Below are positions 39,701 through 51,980 of a stretch of 64,000 nucleotides of DNA, piece by piece. The translations under genes and the position numbers were made by a program. The stretch covers positions 310,001 to 374,000 of the forward strand of contig JAUTDP010000008.1 in NCBI GenBank assembly GCA_033439795.1, read 5' to 3'. Under the pieces are notes generated by a model. The model was not told the origin of the DNA, did no database searches, and worked only from the letters and a program-made list of their open reading frames with translations. Every line of letters starts with the position of its first letter. Positions within the stretch are counted from its first letter, which is position 1. This DNA comes from Sordaria brevicollis (Eukaryota > Ascomycota > Sordariomycetes > Sordariales > Sordariaceae).

Positions 39701-40148
39701 AGAGTTCGATCGCAACATTCTAGACGACAAGATCACCATCACAAAGTTCACGCTGCCATCAAGTGTTGTGAATGCATGTATGTATGTGTATGGTATATAC
39801 AAACGACGTCCACACAAACGCCCTTGAGTTTACGAGACGAATAGAGAGACAAAGCCAATCCGGTAGCCCCCCTGTCCTGAATCCCATATACAAAACAAGT
39901 ATGATATGATAATGATAAAAAAAGAATTTACGACCTATCGCTCATCATAGGTCAGGTATCCTCATCCTCTCATCTGTCTCTTCTCCAAATAAAGATATAT
40001 ATGACCGTGAACCGGAAAAAATGAACACCTAACCAATGCATTTTCCCCATACCACGTATTGTTTATTTTAGCCAATTGTCTTGGTTATCCAAATATCAAT
40101 TGGGTTTCCTCTTCTCCAAATATCCACTCTTTGACCTTAGTCAAGCAT
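36705..40148. other. 3.4-kb gene-poor interval
   Basis: This contains homopolymer tracts (A/T runs near 36907, 36970-36990, 37310), CCTAGGTACC-like palindromes near 38243 and 38508, a CAGAAC repeat near 39064-39088, and the long 3' flank of the acetyl-CoA hydrolase gene. Apart from the weak candidate at 37505 I see no gene. Confidence 0.5.
37505..37852 (-). CDS. possible small hypothetical protein
   Basis: A 115-codon ORF with its own ATG. Its composition from residue ~35 on (charged, Leu-spaced, e.g. RIQDMLNRLRNDLF) looks like an amphipathic helix rather than chance. Codon third positions are not strongly C/G-biased, unlike confident genes in this window, and there is no known domain. It could be a relic or a random ORF. 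Confidence 0.25.
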   Translation of the reverse strand: MHDGGDSGCTNICGAGLLNMGFGTCCEPVGTQSELFLLNLELSTRWHGMAEQRIQDMLNRLRNDLFLKGKEPLGITQVYNQNLCVQLQRFRKLRETRPDAILESCIVASGGMEVS

Positions 40149-41883
40149 CTAGAACTTGACCTTGGCCATGGAGCCCTCCTCGACAAGAGCCTTGTGCATG
40201 TCGAAAGAGTTGAAGAGAAGGTGGGGCTCGTGGCCCATACCCTTGCGGAGGCACTCGAACTCGGCCTTCTCGAAGTAGGCCTTGAGGATGGGCTTGTAGA
40301 CGTCGTGGGCGCACTTGTCGATGATGACGCGGGCACGCTCGCGGGGAGAGAGGCCACGGACATCGGCAAGACCGTTCTCGGTAACGATGACATCGAGATC
40401 GTGCTCGGTCTGGTCGACGTGAGTGCACATGGGGACGATGCAAGAAACACCGTTGGGGTCGGTCTTGGAAGGACGGGTGGAGGGGGTGTGCATGATGGAG
40501 TACTTGGAGTTGCGGAGGAAATCGGCGGAACCACCAAGACCGTTGAGCATGCGGGAGCCCATGACGTTGGTGGAGTTGGCGTGGGCGTAGATGTCGACCT
40601 CGACGGGGGTGTTCATGCCGATAACACCGAGACGGCGGATGATCTCGGGAGAGTTGGAAACGGACTGGGAGCGGAGGAGGAGCTTGTCATAGTAGTTGTC
40701 CCAGTTCTTGTAGAAGCGCTCGAAGCCGGTGGGGGAGAAGCGGATCGAGGTGGCGGTAGCGAAATCGAGCTTGCCGGCGTCGAAGAGGTCGAGGAAGGTA
40801 TCCTGGATAACCTCAGTCCAGACGTTGAGGTTCTTGAAGTTGGAGTTCTCAAGACCACCAATGACGGCGTTGGCGATGTTGCCGATACCGGACTGCATGG
40901 GGAGCAGGTTCTTGGGGAGACGGCCGTGGGCGACCTCGTGCTCGAAGAACTCGATCAAGTGGCCGGCGATGGCGAAGGCCTTGTCGTCGGCGGGGGTGTT
41001 GGGGAGGGTCTGATCGGGGGTGTCGCACTCAATGATACCGACAACCTTCTCGGGGTCGATGGGGATGGAGGTGGTACCGATGCGGTCCTTGCACTGGGTG
41101 ATGAGGTAAGGCTTGCGGTGGGGAGGGAGGTCGGAGAAGGTGATATCGTGGAGACCGTCGAAGCTGGGGATGGCGGTGTTGACCTCGATGATGATCTTGT
41201 CGGCCATCTGGACGAGCTCGGGGGTGGCACCGACGGAGGCACCGGGGACGATGGAGCCGTCCTCCTTGATCTCGGTAGCCTCAATGCAGACAACATCGAG
41301 ACCCTTCTTGTCCTTGCGGTCCTTGGTGTAGTAGCCCTGTTTGCGACCTTGTTAGCGAGCTGTTTTTCGCGACAGACCATTTTGCGCATTATTTGCGCCC
41401 GAGTTTGGCGTTGCTTACGTAGACAAGGTCAGTGGGGAACATGGACAAGTGCTTGTCGAAGAAGTTGATGCGACCCTCGTTGATACCCTTGGCAATGTTC
41501 TTGCCGACCTGGTGAGGAGAGCGACGGTTGATCATGTCGAGAGCAGCCCAGCGGTTCTCAGTCTCGGCACCAGCGGAGGCACCGACGAAAAGGCTGTACT
41601 TGAGCTGACCCTGGAGGCCGTTCTTCTCGACGTGGTCAGCGAGCATGGTAGGAACCTTCCTGTTGCGCGCGGAAAGCCATGGTCAGCAGGTGATTCTTCA
41701 TGTCTTGCGGTATTTCCAGATTTCAACTTACTTGGGGTAGCCGACACCGGTGAAACCGGACCAGCCGATGTAGGTGCCATTGGGGAAGTGCTGAAGCATG
41801 TCCTCAGGGGAGCACAGCTTCTTGAGCATGGAAGGGCGCTTGACGCGGGCCTTGAGGGCCGCAGAGGCAATGGGGGAGGCCAT
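40149..41883 (-). CDS. acu-8: acetyl-CoA hydrolase / acyl-CoA:succinate CoA-transferase
   Basis: Exons 41883-41732, 41659-41419 and 41336-40149 join in phase to give 526 residues, the length expected for the fungal ACH1/ACU-8 family. The N-terminus [20 protein letters not shown] is basic and could target mitochondria. [17 protein letters not shown] and the [36 protein letters not shown] region are family hallmarks. The family's catalytic Glu, which forms the CoA thioester, is expected in the C-terminal domain. In fungi the enzyme transfers CoA between acetyl-, propionyl- and succinyl-CoA and supports growth on acetate and propionate, in mitochondria. Strong C-ending codon bias suggests high expression. 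The symbol is the Neurospora name, assigned from recognition of the protein, not a search. Confidence 0.93.
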
Positions 41884-44800
41884 GGCGATGTGTGATGATT
41901 AGATGGAGTGGAGAGAGACACAGAGAGAAAGAGAGAAGAGGAGAGGAGAGGAAGGGGAAGAGGATTCCTTGACGACAGGAAGTATCGTGAAGGAAGGGGG
42001 AGGGGGGAGGAGTAGAAAAGAGATGGAAGAAGTGGAAAAGATGGAGAAAGTGGAAAAAAAGATTCAAGACGGAAGCGGAACAACAGAAAAACAACCAGTC
42101 AGCAGTCACAATGACGGTACGGGGACGCGGTCTCGACAAGGAGGGTAGCTCGGGACAAAAAAATGGAGGTGGATTGTTAATAAAAAGAGCGCAACGACAG
42201 GGCTTCTATCTCAATGTCCGGGATATGCCTTTTCCAGATTTTGCGGAGAGGAAGGGCAGGAATGGATATTCTGTAGCGGTACTGTACATACATAGCACAA
42301 TGCATGCACCAATACATCATCCTTTCCTGAATTCCTGACCGCCCGGGATTGGCGGCGTTTCATTCGATAGGTACAACTGGAAGTATTCCTGATGGCGGGT
42401 TGGCGGGGTAGATTTGCGGCGCGAAAGGGATTGAGCTGGCGGCGACGTCGGATTCGGGGCCCCGCGACAGCGAGCAATAAGTGGGCGTGTTTCGCGGCAG
42501 GCAATGAATCTCGAGAGTTAATTGGCCAATCTCTGTCGACAATCCCACGCCCAGACCTTCTTGCCTTCCAAAACCCAATTCCATCTCTTCCTTTTGCCCC
42601 TCCATCATCACATTGAATGGTCCGTGCTCCTTCCATTTGTCCCGTCTTTCATCTCTTTTTCTGCCAGAGCTTCCGTCCGGCCAGACCAGACCTCCACGCC
42701 AATGTCGTCCCATTCCTTCCCCCAACACATCCCCCAGACAATCCCCCGCGGCAAGAACGAATGATGTGGTTGGTGCCCAATTTCCCAAGCGAGTAGGAGC
42801 GAGACCATCAATGCGACGGTAAAACGCGGTTGCTCTGGCAGTTCTGGCCAAAATGCAACCCGGAGCTGCCGGTCCAAGCTCGGGGTTGGGTGGGGCCCGG
42901 CTGATATCAATGGGCTCCGCTGGCCCGGACCAAACACAGCCCACGCTCGGTAATCACGGAGCTCTCCTGTCGGTCACTGACTCGCGGCACATCACAACAC
43001 CACCATCCACGACTGTGTCGGCCACACCTAGCTGACCGACTCCCTTGTCGATATTGAAACCCCTAGCAATCGATGTTGGCCAACTTTCCACCAACCCGAC
43101 CGACCGCCGTCTGAACACGAGATCGTCTTGTTTTGCTGGCAGTTGTGTCCCTCACACTGCTTCCGCCTTCGGTGGCCATTGTTCTCCCAAACATCCATCC
43201 CCAGCCTTGGTGGTCCCAGCTATTCCGTCGAACCCCGTTTTCTTGTCTCTCCATGTTATCCATCCCCTTCCCCAATATCCGGAGACAGATGTTGACAGCT
43301 TGTCATTCTCGTGGGTTTCCACACCTTCCTTCACAACCTTGTCCACACCTTTTTTCCTCAATTTCCACCTCTTCGATGATTTCCATCCACTTTGCACGCC
43401 GGCAGCGACGGGAGCATGAATCGCGAAGCTCATTGTCAAGGTATATTTATACTTTTGGCAGGGCGGAGGATCTGCGTTGCGTCTGTACCTTGCTCCGCTG
43501 CTCCGTGCGGATGCCCGTCTTTGACAACTCCCAAGTTGAACCGTCAACCGGCGCGTGTTTGTGACAGCAAGCTTGTTGCGAGAAGCCGGCGGCGGAGACG
43601 GTGTTGAGTTTCGTCAGGAACAGGTGGCCGGGATGACCTTCGTTGTCCGGTCTCTGGTCCGTCCGCTCCTTGTCCTTCTGACAAGAAACGGTCAAAAAGC
43701 GGCAGCGCTTCGATTCGGCCAGACATCTGCCGGCCCCCGTCCGCCTTTAGTTTTCCGTCACGCATGATTTCCGGAGGCCGGATGTCGTTGATCCAGGCAG
43801 GTTGCCACCCCCCGAAACAGCCCCCGTCTCCGCTCTCTTTGTCTCCTCCGTCCTCCCGTCCGTTGTTTCTGCACCGCAACCCGCTTCTCCGTGGGCGATC
43901 AGGAGCCTTCTCCGGCCGGCATCGTGGCCTCTCGTCCGGGCTCACTAGCTAGTTCCTAGCGTGGAATTCGCTGTCGGTGGTCGTCGGCGTTCGGGATTCG
44001 TTTTTCCATCAGGCTCTCCAACCCCTGATTTCTCTCCTGCCGCGATATCGTTGACTTCCTCGGCATGCTGGCTCCATGTCGAACTCGATTGTTGCTGTCG
44101 GACACTTTTGTCGTGTGTTTTCGATCATCGCAAGAGCTGTAGTGGTCCAAGGACACATGGGCTTTTGGATGCTCTCTGGCAAGGTTGGTTTCCCGGCTTC
44201 CCCTTTTATACTTCCAAACGGCCTGTCCCAGCTCCTTCGTCATCCGCAAGCCTCCAAGTCTGGCATGTCCAATCAGGCCCCCGATACCATCCTGGCAGAA
44301 GTCTGTCTGCAGGACCTTATCATACTGACACACTCTGGCCTTCCATCCCCTGACGACCATAGACAGAGGGAGAAGCACGGTGACGTGCATGATTGTCATG
44401 GAGGGTCGGCAAGTCGTCGAGCTGATGGTTCGCTTACTGCGGCACCTGGAAAAGGCTGCTGTGTGTTAACTCGGTCCGCATGTGCCCGTCATAATTGGAC
44501 AGCAGATTTGTCTTCCCGTTGACTCGCCAAGGTTTTTTTTTCTGACATGGAGCCATGCTCCTCGGCCACATGCTTTTGTTTTCTTTCGATGCATCTCATC
44601 ATGCTTTCACAGAATGTGGACGTGGTCCGATGAAGGCCGAAGAATGTCCTTGATCAGCCGTGCAAAGCTCGTCACTGCTGGACAGAGTGTTGGTCTTCCT
44701 CGTCGCCGTCTTCCATGGGCCCAGCACCTCAGAGGTGAGTTGCCTCGATCAAGTGAAATTCGTCAAAGGGCCTCCTTACTTGCAGGTAGTTTGCCAGCCA

Positions 44801-47800
44801 CTACGAACCGGCCCTTCTAGCATCACAGCCGAACCGAAGCTCAGCAACGAGCCAGTGTTCCGATCACCGAGTTCCATTTGAAGGTCCTTAAGCTTAAGAT
44901 GCCGCGTTGCACCCGTCCCATAGCCGACGGATAGTCCACCGCCCGGTTAGCCTGGAAAGCAAACACTTCGCCATACACTGTAACACATGTCAGTTTCCGC
45001 GCATCTAATCCAAAAGTCTAATCGATAGAGTTTTGGGGCCAATCGTACCGTTACAACCTTGCTCCTCACATTGTTGCGGTGGGAAGGGAAACAACAGACC
45101 GGTCCGTGTAACCTCACGTGTGATTTGGGTCGGGTCTTTGCAAGTCGCGATGCGACAAGGCTATTTCGACGACATTGTCGAAACGTCAACACCAAAAGCG
45201 ACCCTCATTTAGGTGAGTCCTCCATATCGATATGTCCTGTCGTCAGGAAAATAATACCATGGTAGCCAACCCTCATCTTGGCGTTCGGATTGGCCCAAGC
45301 CAATTGTCGTATTGGTATCGCATCGCCCTTTTCGTCAGTCAGGCGACACCAAGTTGATAGGAAGGATCTGGACCTCCAAGAAAAAAGAGTCTGGGCATTT
45401 CGACGACACAACAACAGCACCGATGGGCTGGGGTTGAGAAGTCGAGTTCGCGATTGGGAATCGTCCCCTAGTTGTAGGCGAAACGTTACATGCAGGCACC
45501 CAACATCTGCAACAACAACGTGCCCGTGAAGGCGCAACAGCCGAGGGAGCCAGTGGGAAGCTAACTCCAACGAGTTAAGGTAGGCATGTACGAGAGCCTC
45601 TTACACATACTATCGCATTGCGTCGGTCCTCGGTTCGGCAAACGAAGGGTCACGCTGACACATTCTCACAGATAGTTCAGTGACGTCACAAGCTCGCATT
45701 TGTTTGTTTTAACTGCGCGCAGTGGACTCGTGAGTGCAGCTTGTGTCCTTTTTGAGTTTGGCTTCTGGTATTTCTAGGGACAGTGTCTTGAGAAAGCCGA
45801 GAGTGTCGAGTGTCCAATTGCCCCCTTCTCCGCGCCGGCAGGCAACCCCGGGGGATTTGCAAGCGGGGGAGGAGCAAAATGGGGAACGGAGAGGTTGGGG
45901 AAAGTGGAGATGTTTCTGACGAATCAGAGCTGGTTTCACCGGCCAATGTCACGTGTTGCGTTTCTTCGCACTCCAACTGCAACAGAATTGTGATCCTGCG
46001 ATTTTGATTTTGCAAGGGCCTGTCAGATGAAACATTTTCGCCAGTCCCCGACGACAGGAACCGTTGTTTGCTTCAAATTGCGGTTCAAAGTTCTTTCGCA
46101 TTTCCAATTCTTGCCAATGGTTATCACATCAACTTGCCCGAGCTAACTGCTAGACAGACACGATCTTGATACGAAGTTATGGAGTCTCGAGACTAGAGGC
46201 TATCTCCATTCGGCCCGTCGACTTTTTCATCGTTTTTCTTCTTATCACACATTTCCTTCTTTCGTTTTTGATTTGCTTGACCCCTTCACGAAAGGCCTGA
46301 TCATTCCCCCAACGAGCGAAGATTTTTGGCGTTGCGGGTGGATGCTGCTGCCAAGCGGCGCGTGGCTGGAACTGAAGCTCGTTCCCTTGCGGCACAGCTT
46401 GGGCGATGCAACTTTGTTTTGGAAGAAGTATCTTGCCTTTCATGCTGTTAGCTCATCGCGCTGAGGGGAATGTATTCGCTAACAGCCATGAGACATGGAT
46501 ACTCGACGACCAACACCTCGTACTCCACAGCTTCCACTTACACATCTCAGCACTTCCCCAAAAAGGGTCTTTAAATCCGAACGATTATCACGATATCTCT
46601 TGATCGACTCCACGAGAGTTGTTGTGGTCGTCCATTCATTCGGTTTTCTTTTCTTCGTCTTTTCTTTTTGTCTGCTCAAGCGGCAACCGCAGAGATCAAT
46701 TTGTCCAGTATCGATATCCCGTCTTACAGTCGCCCTCCCGTGTGGGCTTGTTTGTTTGCTACGCATTTCTGCATTCCTCCTGTTTCGGACTGTGAGCCGT
46801 GGCTTTCAACAGTCAGTTTCACTGTTCAATATTCAGCCTTCATTTTATCTTTCATAACTGTGTAACAGCGGGGGAAGCTACCGTCAAAGTGTTACGCAGC
46901 AAGCCTTGTTGCTCTCCTTTCTTTCGGGTTTTCGAGTCTGGACAACCATGGGATTCACGACCTTCAACAAATTTGTTGGTTGATGCGAATTGGCCATTGG
47001 TCAGACCAATGTCAGTCCTTACGATGCCGTTGGTCGGACTGTTACATCGGTGGTGGAGGATGCCTTGCGGACGGGATGGTACTGGGCACAGCACTGGGCA
47101 CACGATGGCACTGCACACTGCACACTGCACCACCACCTTCTTTTCGTCCGATGATTTTTGCCCTGTCCTGTCTGGGCGACAGGTACCCTGCTTGCAGCAT
47201 GCAGTTGTTGTACGGTGTTGAAGGGTTTTTCTGATTCTACTTTCTATTCTTGACTTTTGCGCCGTGTGTCACCGTGGCGAACGAGGTTACTTTTCGAGGA
47301 GTTCGGGTATCGTCGTCTATCTCAACGTTACTACTACCATACCAGTTCACCTCACATCCAACAACATACGGGCTGTACCGTACCGTACCTTTTTTACCCT
47401 ATCTCGTGCTCTGTTCAAGTGAATGGAAAGCAGGGCAGAGAAAAAGCGGCTCCATTACCTTATCTATTGTCCTGTGGCATTCACCAAACTCTGGATACTA
47501 CTATCGAAGCGGGAACCAGGATTGATATCGAGCGGGAGAGGGTGCTTAGGTGTTGCTGCATGCTGTTGATTGATGAAGTGGCACACATGATCAATCACCT
47601 TGTCTTGATTCGTTCTTTGGTTTCCTCTTTGGCTGTTTGCCGCGTCTTTGGAGGTCTGAAGAAAACATATTAGCCGTGCGAACCCGTCGTCGTAGCGGGC
47701 GACTTTCCCTTCACCTGCACCTGCCATTCACTCGCACTCCAAATTACCAGATTCGGATTCCCACGGTGCGCGTGCGCCGTAGCCCGTACCACCTCCCCGG

Positions 47801-48015
47801 TCCCTCGACCAGTCTAGTCGCACAACAAGTTCCCCGCGCAACAACGCCGTCAAGACTTGGCGCTTGACTTTTCTTCTGGTCCTCCCCCAATTCTTCAAGA
47901 CCTCCAATTCTCACGTTCCCTCCCTTTCCCTTTTTCTTCATTCCTTCTGATTTCGAGTCGTCAACTGTTTTACCTCCATTGGCTGGACCCAACCAGTTCT
48001 CGACGACAACAAACC
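41884..48015. other. 6.1-kb gene-poor interval
   Basis: Includes the GA-rich 5' flank of acu-8 (41890-42080) and the upstream region of the UNC-93-like gene. Many ORFs of 60-190 codons exist on both strands but overlap each other, lack domains and have no consistent bias. A GCACACTGCACACTGCACAC repeat lies near 47110-47130. Non-coding transcripts are possible but cannot be seen from sequence. Confidence 0.5.
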
Positions 48016-49834
48016 ATGGCCGACGAAAAGCAACCGGCCGTCGCCCCGGTCTCCGATGCGACCAACGAAGCCCGCGAAGTCACCAGTAAAGATGGCTCCC
48101 ACGAAGAAATCACCACCCCGACTCGCCCTCCCGGTTGGCAGTACAAGGGCTTCAAGGTGTTCGGCCACGAGCTTTGGTACGCCTCGCCCATCGTCCAGCT
48201 GCTCCTAGTCTCGCTGGTCTGCTTCATGTGTCCCGGCATGTACAACGCCCTCAGCGGTCTCGGTGGTGGTGGACAAGTCGATCATTCCGCCCAGGACGAC
48301 GCCAGCACAGCTCTCTACTCCACCTTCGCCGTCGTCGCCTTCTTCTCCGGTTCCATCGCCAACAAGCTCGGTGTGCGCCTGACCCTCTCCTTCGGCGGCT
48401 TGGGATACGTCATCTACATCGCCTCCTTCCTGTCCTACAACCACAACCAAAACCACGGCTTCGTCGTCTTCGCCGGTGCCCTGCTCGGTGTGTGCGCTGG
48501 TCTCCTCTGGACCGCCCAGGGCACCATCATGATGTCCTACCCGACCGAGGACATGAAGGGCCGCTACATTTCCTGGTTCTGGATCATCTTCAACCTAGGC
48601 GCCGTCATCGGCTCTTTGATCCCGCTCGGTCAAAACATCAACAAGGTCGCCGGCCCCGTCACCGACGGCACCTACGTCGGTTTTCTCGTCCTGACTCTGA
48701 TCGGCGCCGTCCTGGCTCTCATGCTCTGCGACGTCGGCAAAGTCCAGCGCGAAGACGGTTCCAAAGTCATCATGATGAAGAACCCCTCATGGATCACCGA
48801 GTTCAAGGGCCTCTTCGAAACCATCACCTCCGCCCCCTGGGTCATCCTCTTGTTCCCCATGTTCTTCGCCTCCAACACCTTCTACACCTACCAGTCCAAC
48901 GACATGAACGGCTCGCAGTTCAACACGCGCACCCGCGCGCTTAACAACACGCTGTACTGGCTCGCGCAGATTTTCGGCGCTGTGATCGTTGGTTACGCGC
49001 TTGATTTCGCCGGCGCGAGACGCTCGATTCGCGCCAAGGGCAGTTTCATTGCCTTGATTGTCTTGACCTTTGCCATCTGGGGCGGCGGTTGGGCGTGGCA
49101 GAAGGATCAGCAGCCGCGTGAGGTGACGGAGATGGACGAGTTTGTCAAGGTTGATTGGACGGATGGTGGCAGGAAGTTTGTTGGGCCGATGTTTTTGTAC
49201 ATGTTTTATGGGTTTTATGATGCGGCGTGGCAGACTTGCATTTACTGGTGAGTTTTTTTTTTTTTTTTCTTCTTTTTTTTTTCTTTTCTTGTGGATGGGG
49301 AACGGGACGGACCGGCGCGCCGACGGCGTCTATTCGTTGCAACAATAGTTTTGGGGAAATGATTGCTAACGAGTTCTTGTGTGCAACGAAACAGGTACAT
49401 GGGCGCCCTCTCCAACTCCGGCCGTAAAGCCGCCAACCTCGCCGGTTTCTACAAGGGCATTCAGTCGGCCGGCGCCGCTGTCTTTTGGCGTTTGGACGGC
49501 TTGAAGAAGCCTTTTGATACCATGTTTGGTGCTACTGTACGTTTTTTTTTCCTTGCCTCCCTTTTTCCCCCATTTCCCCATTCTTATTATTCTCCTCTCT
49601 TTGTGTGTCGTATGCTAACGCCCAACTGCCAAACAGTGGGGTCTCCTAGGCGGCGCCCTCCTCTTCGCCGCCCCCGTCATCTGGATGAAGATCCAGGATA
49701 CCGTTCCCCTCGAGGAAGATCTTAGGTTCAGCGACGAGACCGTTTCCGATGTGGCGGGCGCTCAAGGAGCTGCTGGTCAGCCGCAGCCGGAGGCTGTTCA
49801 TGGTGGCAAGGAGGGTGCTAAGGAAGTCGTCTAA
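48016..49834 (+). CDS. UNC-93-like MFS membrane protein
   Basis: Exons 48016-49247, 49395-49536 and 49637-49834 give 523 residues in phase (donors GTGAGT and GTACGT, acceptors ACAG). A ~45-residue hydrophilic N-terminus precedes about 11-12 membrane segments. The blocks MCPGMYNALSGLGGGG, LGALSGLLWTAQG-like AGLLWTAQGTIMMSYP and RYISWFWIIFNLGAVIGSLIP mark the fungal UNC-93/DUF895-type MFS group. YMGALSNSGRKAANLAGFYKG lies in exon 2, and the C-tail is acidic. Members are membrane proteins of unclear substrate. Both introns have T-rich tracts right after the donor. Strong C-ending codon bias continues until about 48950. Confidence 0.88.
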
Positions 49835-51133
49835 GCTTGGTGTCTAATGCCGATGGTCCTCCCCGAGTGGGGGACAGGGATTGGGTGCGCAAAGTGCGGG
49901 AAACGGGACGCACCACTATACAAAGCGATATGATATGGGAGAGATCGTATGGAATAATGTTGGAATGATACACACGCGAGGAAAAGAGGTAATGAGGAAG
50001 TTCATAAGGGGGATAAATCATCTGAGGCTGGAAGGGATGTAAAGGTTGTTTCTGTTGTTTATGGCTTCTATGATACCACGACGGACGGGCGGACGATATA
50101 ACTGACGTTCCGTACATAGCTTTCTTATAGTAATGTAGTCATGAGTGTACCCTTTCTCGCCGCCTTCTCTAAACTTTCCCAGAGTGGCGGTTGTGAGTTC
50201 TGGTGCAGGCTGTCGCAAAGTACATATGCCGCAGATGCAGTGGTGGCAAGTTACCTACTCAAAAAGTGAAGCTATCTCCATGTCTTGGCATGTCTTGGCA
50301 CATCCGCAAATGTAAGTGGACACAATCGAGGACACCCAAGCCTTCCAAGCAAGGTTCACCCCTTTAAGTTCCGAGAAAGTTTATTTCGACCACCTTACGT
50401 TCCTGTTCTTTGCCGTTGTACATACCTTATGTTCAGGGGCGCAGGATGTAGCTGAATGGCCGACCACCCACGGTGTTGGGGGGAAGTATGAAAGAACCGC
50501 AGTGAAAGCTGGGAGACTCGGGTGAACGAACCAAGAATGCAGAAGTTGAAAGGGCCAAACATTTTCAGGTTGCTCTGCACGCCATTCGGTTGGTGGTTGA
50601 GTTGTTCCTGTAGTACAAGTGTTATCGGATCGTTAGTGCGAGTGGTGGATTTGTATGGGGTTTACCGCGGAAAACCCCCAGCAGGTCTAACTGGCCCTTA
50701 GCGATTTTCGAGTGTCTCCTTGTTCTTTTCGCTCGAACAAGGGTGGACGGGACGCAACGAAGTGGTTTGCAAACGTAGAGGGAAGCTACACTACGTGGTG
50801 TTGGCCTTTGGAAGGAGCGTAACGGTGTTTCGTCCCCCACCAGCTTTTTTCATCAACCAGGTATTTCATTAGGGCACAGGACCCTTCAGGAGTTGCCCTT
50901 TTCTTCCTTTCTTCCCCGAAACAACCTACACCCTCCATTTTCCCTCCATTCAATCGCCTCACCACCACACTTCACCACAACCCGGGAAACCTCCGACCGC
51001 AAAAGACAGAAGCCACTGCATCACGATTCGATTCGCAACCCGGACCAAGTACATTTATATCCCATACCATCCTCACCTTTGAGCTCACAGCCAACTTGAC
51101 GGCCAGCCACACACACCCTGTTTCGAGCATGCC
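49835..51133. other. intergenic
   Basis: 3' flank of the UNC-93-like gene, then a C-rich stretch (50890-51130) that resembles a promoter/leader for the broken 2EXR copy. No gene is supported. Confidence 0.5.
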
Positions 51134-51379
51134 GTGGTAGAGGCAGCTTTTCGTCTCTTTCCCCGTCTCCCATGGGAACTCCGAGCGCGGATATGGGAGT
51201 TCACCGTCGAGCCTCGAACGGTCGAGATCAATGTCAAATACAAACTAGTACATGTTACCGAGGACATGAAAGCCATATACGACGACGAGGGCCCTGACCC
51301 AGAGGTTCCCATTGGGGTTTTTGAGTTCCGTATGCGAGCATCTACCCTGGTGGTCGCTTGGTTGGCGTTGTTGTCTTGA
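51134..51379 (+). pseudogene. truncated 2EXR-domain copy
   Basis: The frame reads FRLFPRLPWELRARIWEF then VEPRTVEI, closely matching residues 6-33 of the intact gene at 51981 (FHWFPWLPWELRMRVWEL, VKPRTVKI). It ends after about 80 codons. No in-frame ATG precedes the motif: the ATG at 51129 is in another frame and reaches a stop after three codons. A possible intron (GTATGC at about 51329 to TTGACAG at 51380) leads quickly to a stop. It looks like a partial tandem duplicate that lost its start and most of its body. Confidence 0.65.
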
Positions 51380-51400
51380 CAGAGTGGGTTTGAACATATC

Positions 51401-51980
51401 TTGTTGTTGGAGGAGATTGGCGGAAGAAAAAAGATGAAGAAAAAGCCCGGTCCGTCACCAAGTTTCCCATTTCACATGGAAGACTTTGCTGCTAATCCGC
51501 TGTTGCGTGTTTACCGCAGCTCGATGCGACCATCAACCCACACACACCAGCTTGCAGCATGCAGCCATCATCGCCCGACGCCCGTACAGCTTACCTCCCA
51601 ACCTACATGAAGGTTGCGCGATGTTGGCATATCGAGCTTTGAAAGTGGTGTCATACTCCTCACCAGCTGGGTATTTAACCAGGACACCGGGCCGCACTTC
51701 AAGGTTTCCTTTTTTCTCTCTCGCAGAACAAGCCAAACCGTCAACCCCTCTCCCATTTCTTTGGAATCACTATCACACACACTCCACAGCGTTTGGAACC
51801 CCAACCAACAGACAGAAGCTTCAACCAACCAGCTTAGAACGCTTCCTCATTCCAACCGCTCCCAATCTACGACCAATTAGTACTTACCCTTGATTTATCG
51901 CGTGTGCATCCCAAACCGTCGTCATCATCGACTGGCCTTTTCCTGTGACAGTCAAGCTTCGGATTCCGGCAGCCCACACC
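51401..51980. other. intergenic upstream of 2EXR gene
   Basis: No gene is supported. It holds the C/A-rich promoter and leader of the gene at 51981. Confidence 0.45.

Noticed and set aside
42360..42944. 194-codon minus-strand ORF upstream of acu-8
   Set aside because: Overlapped by several equally long ORFs in other frames, no domain, no bias; length alone is not evidence in GC-rich DNA.
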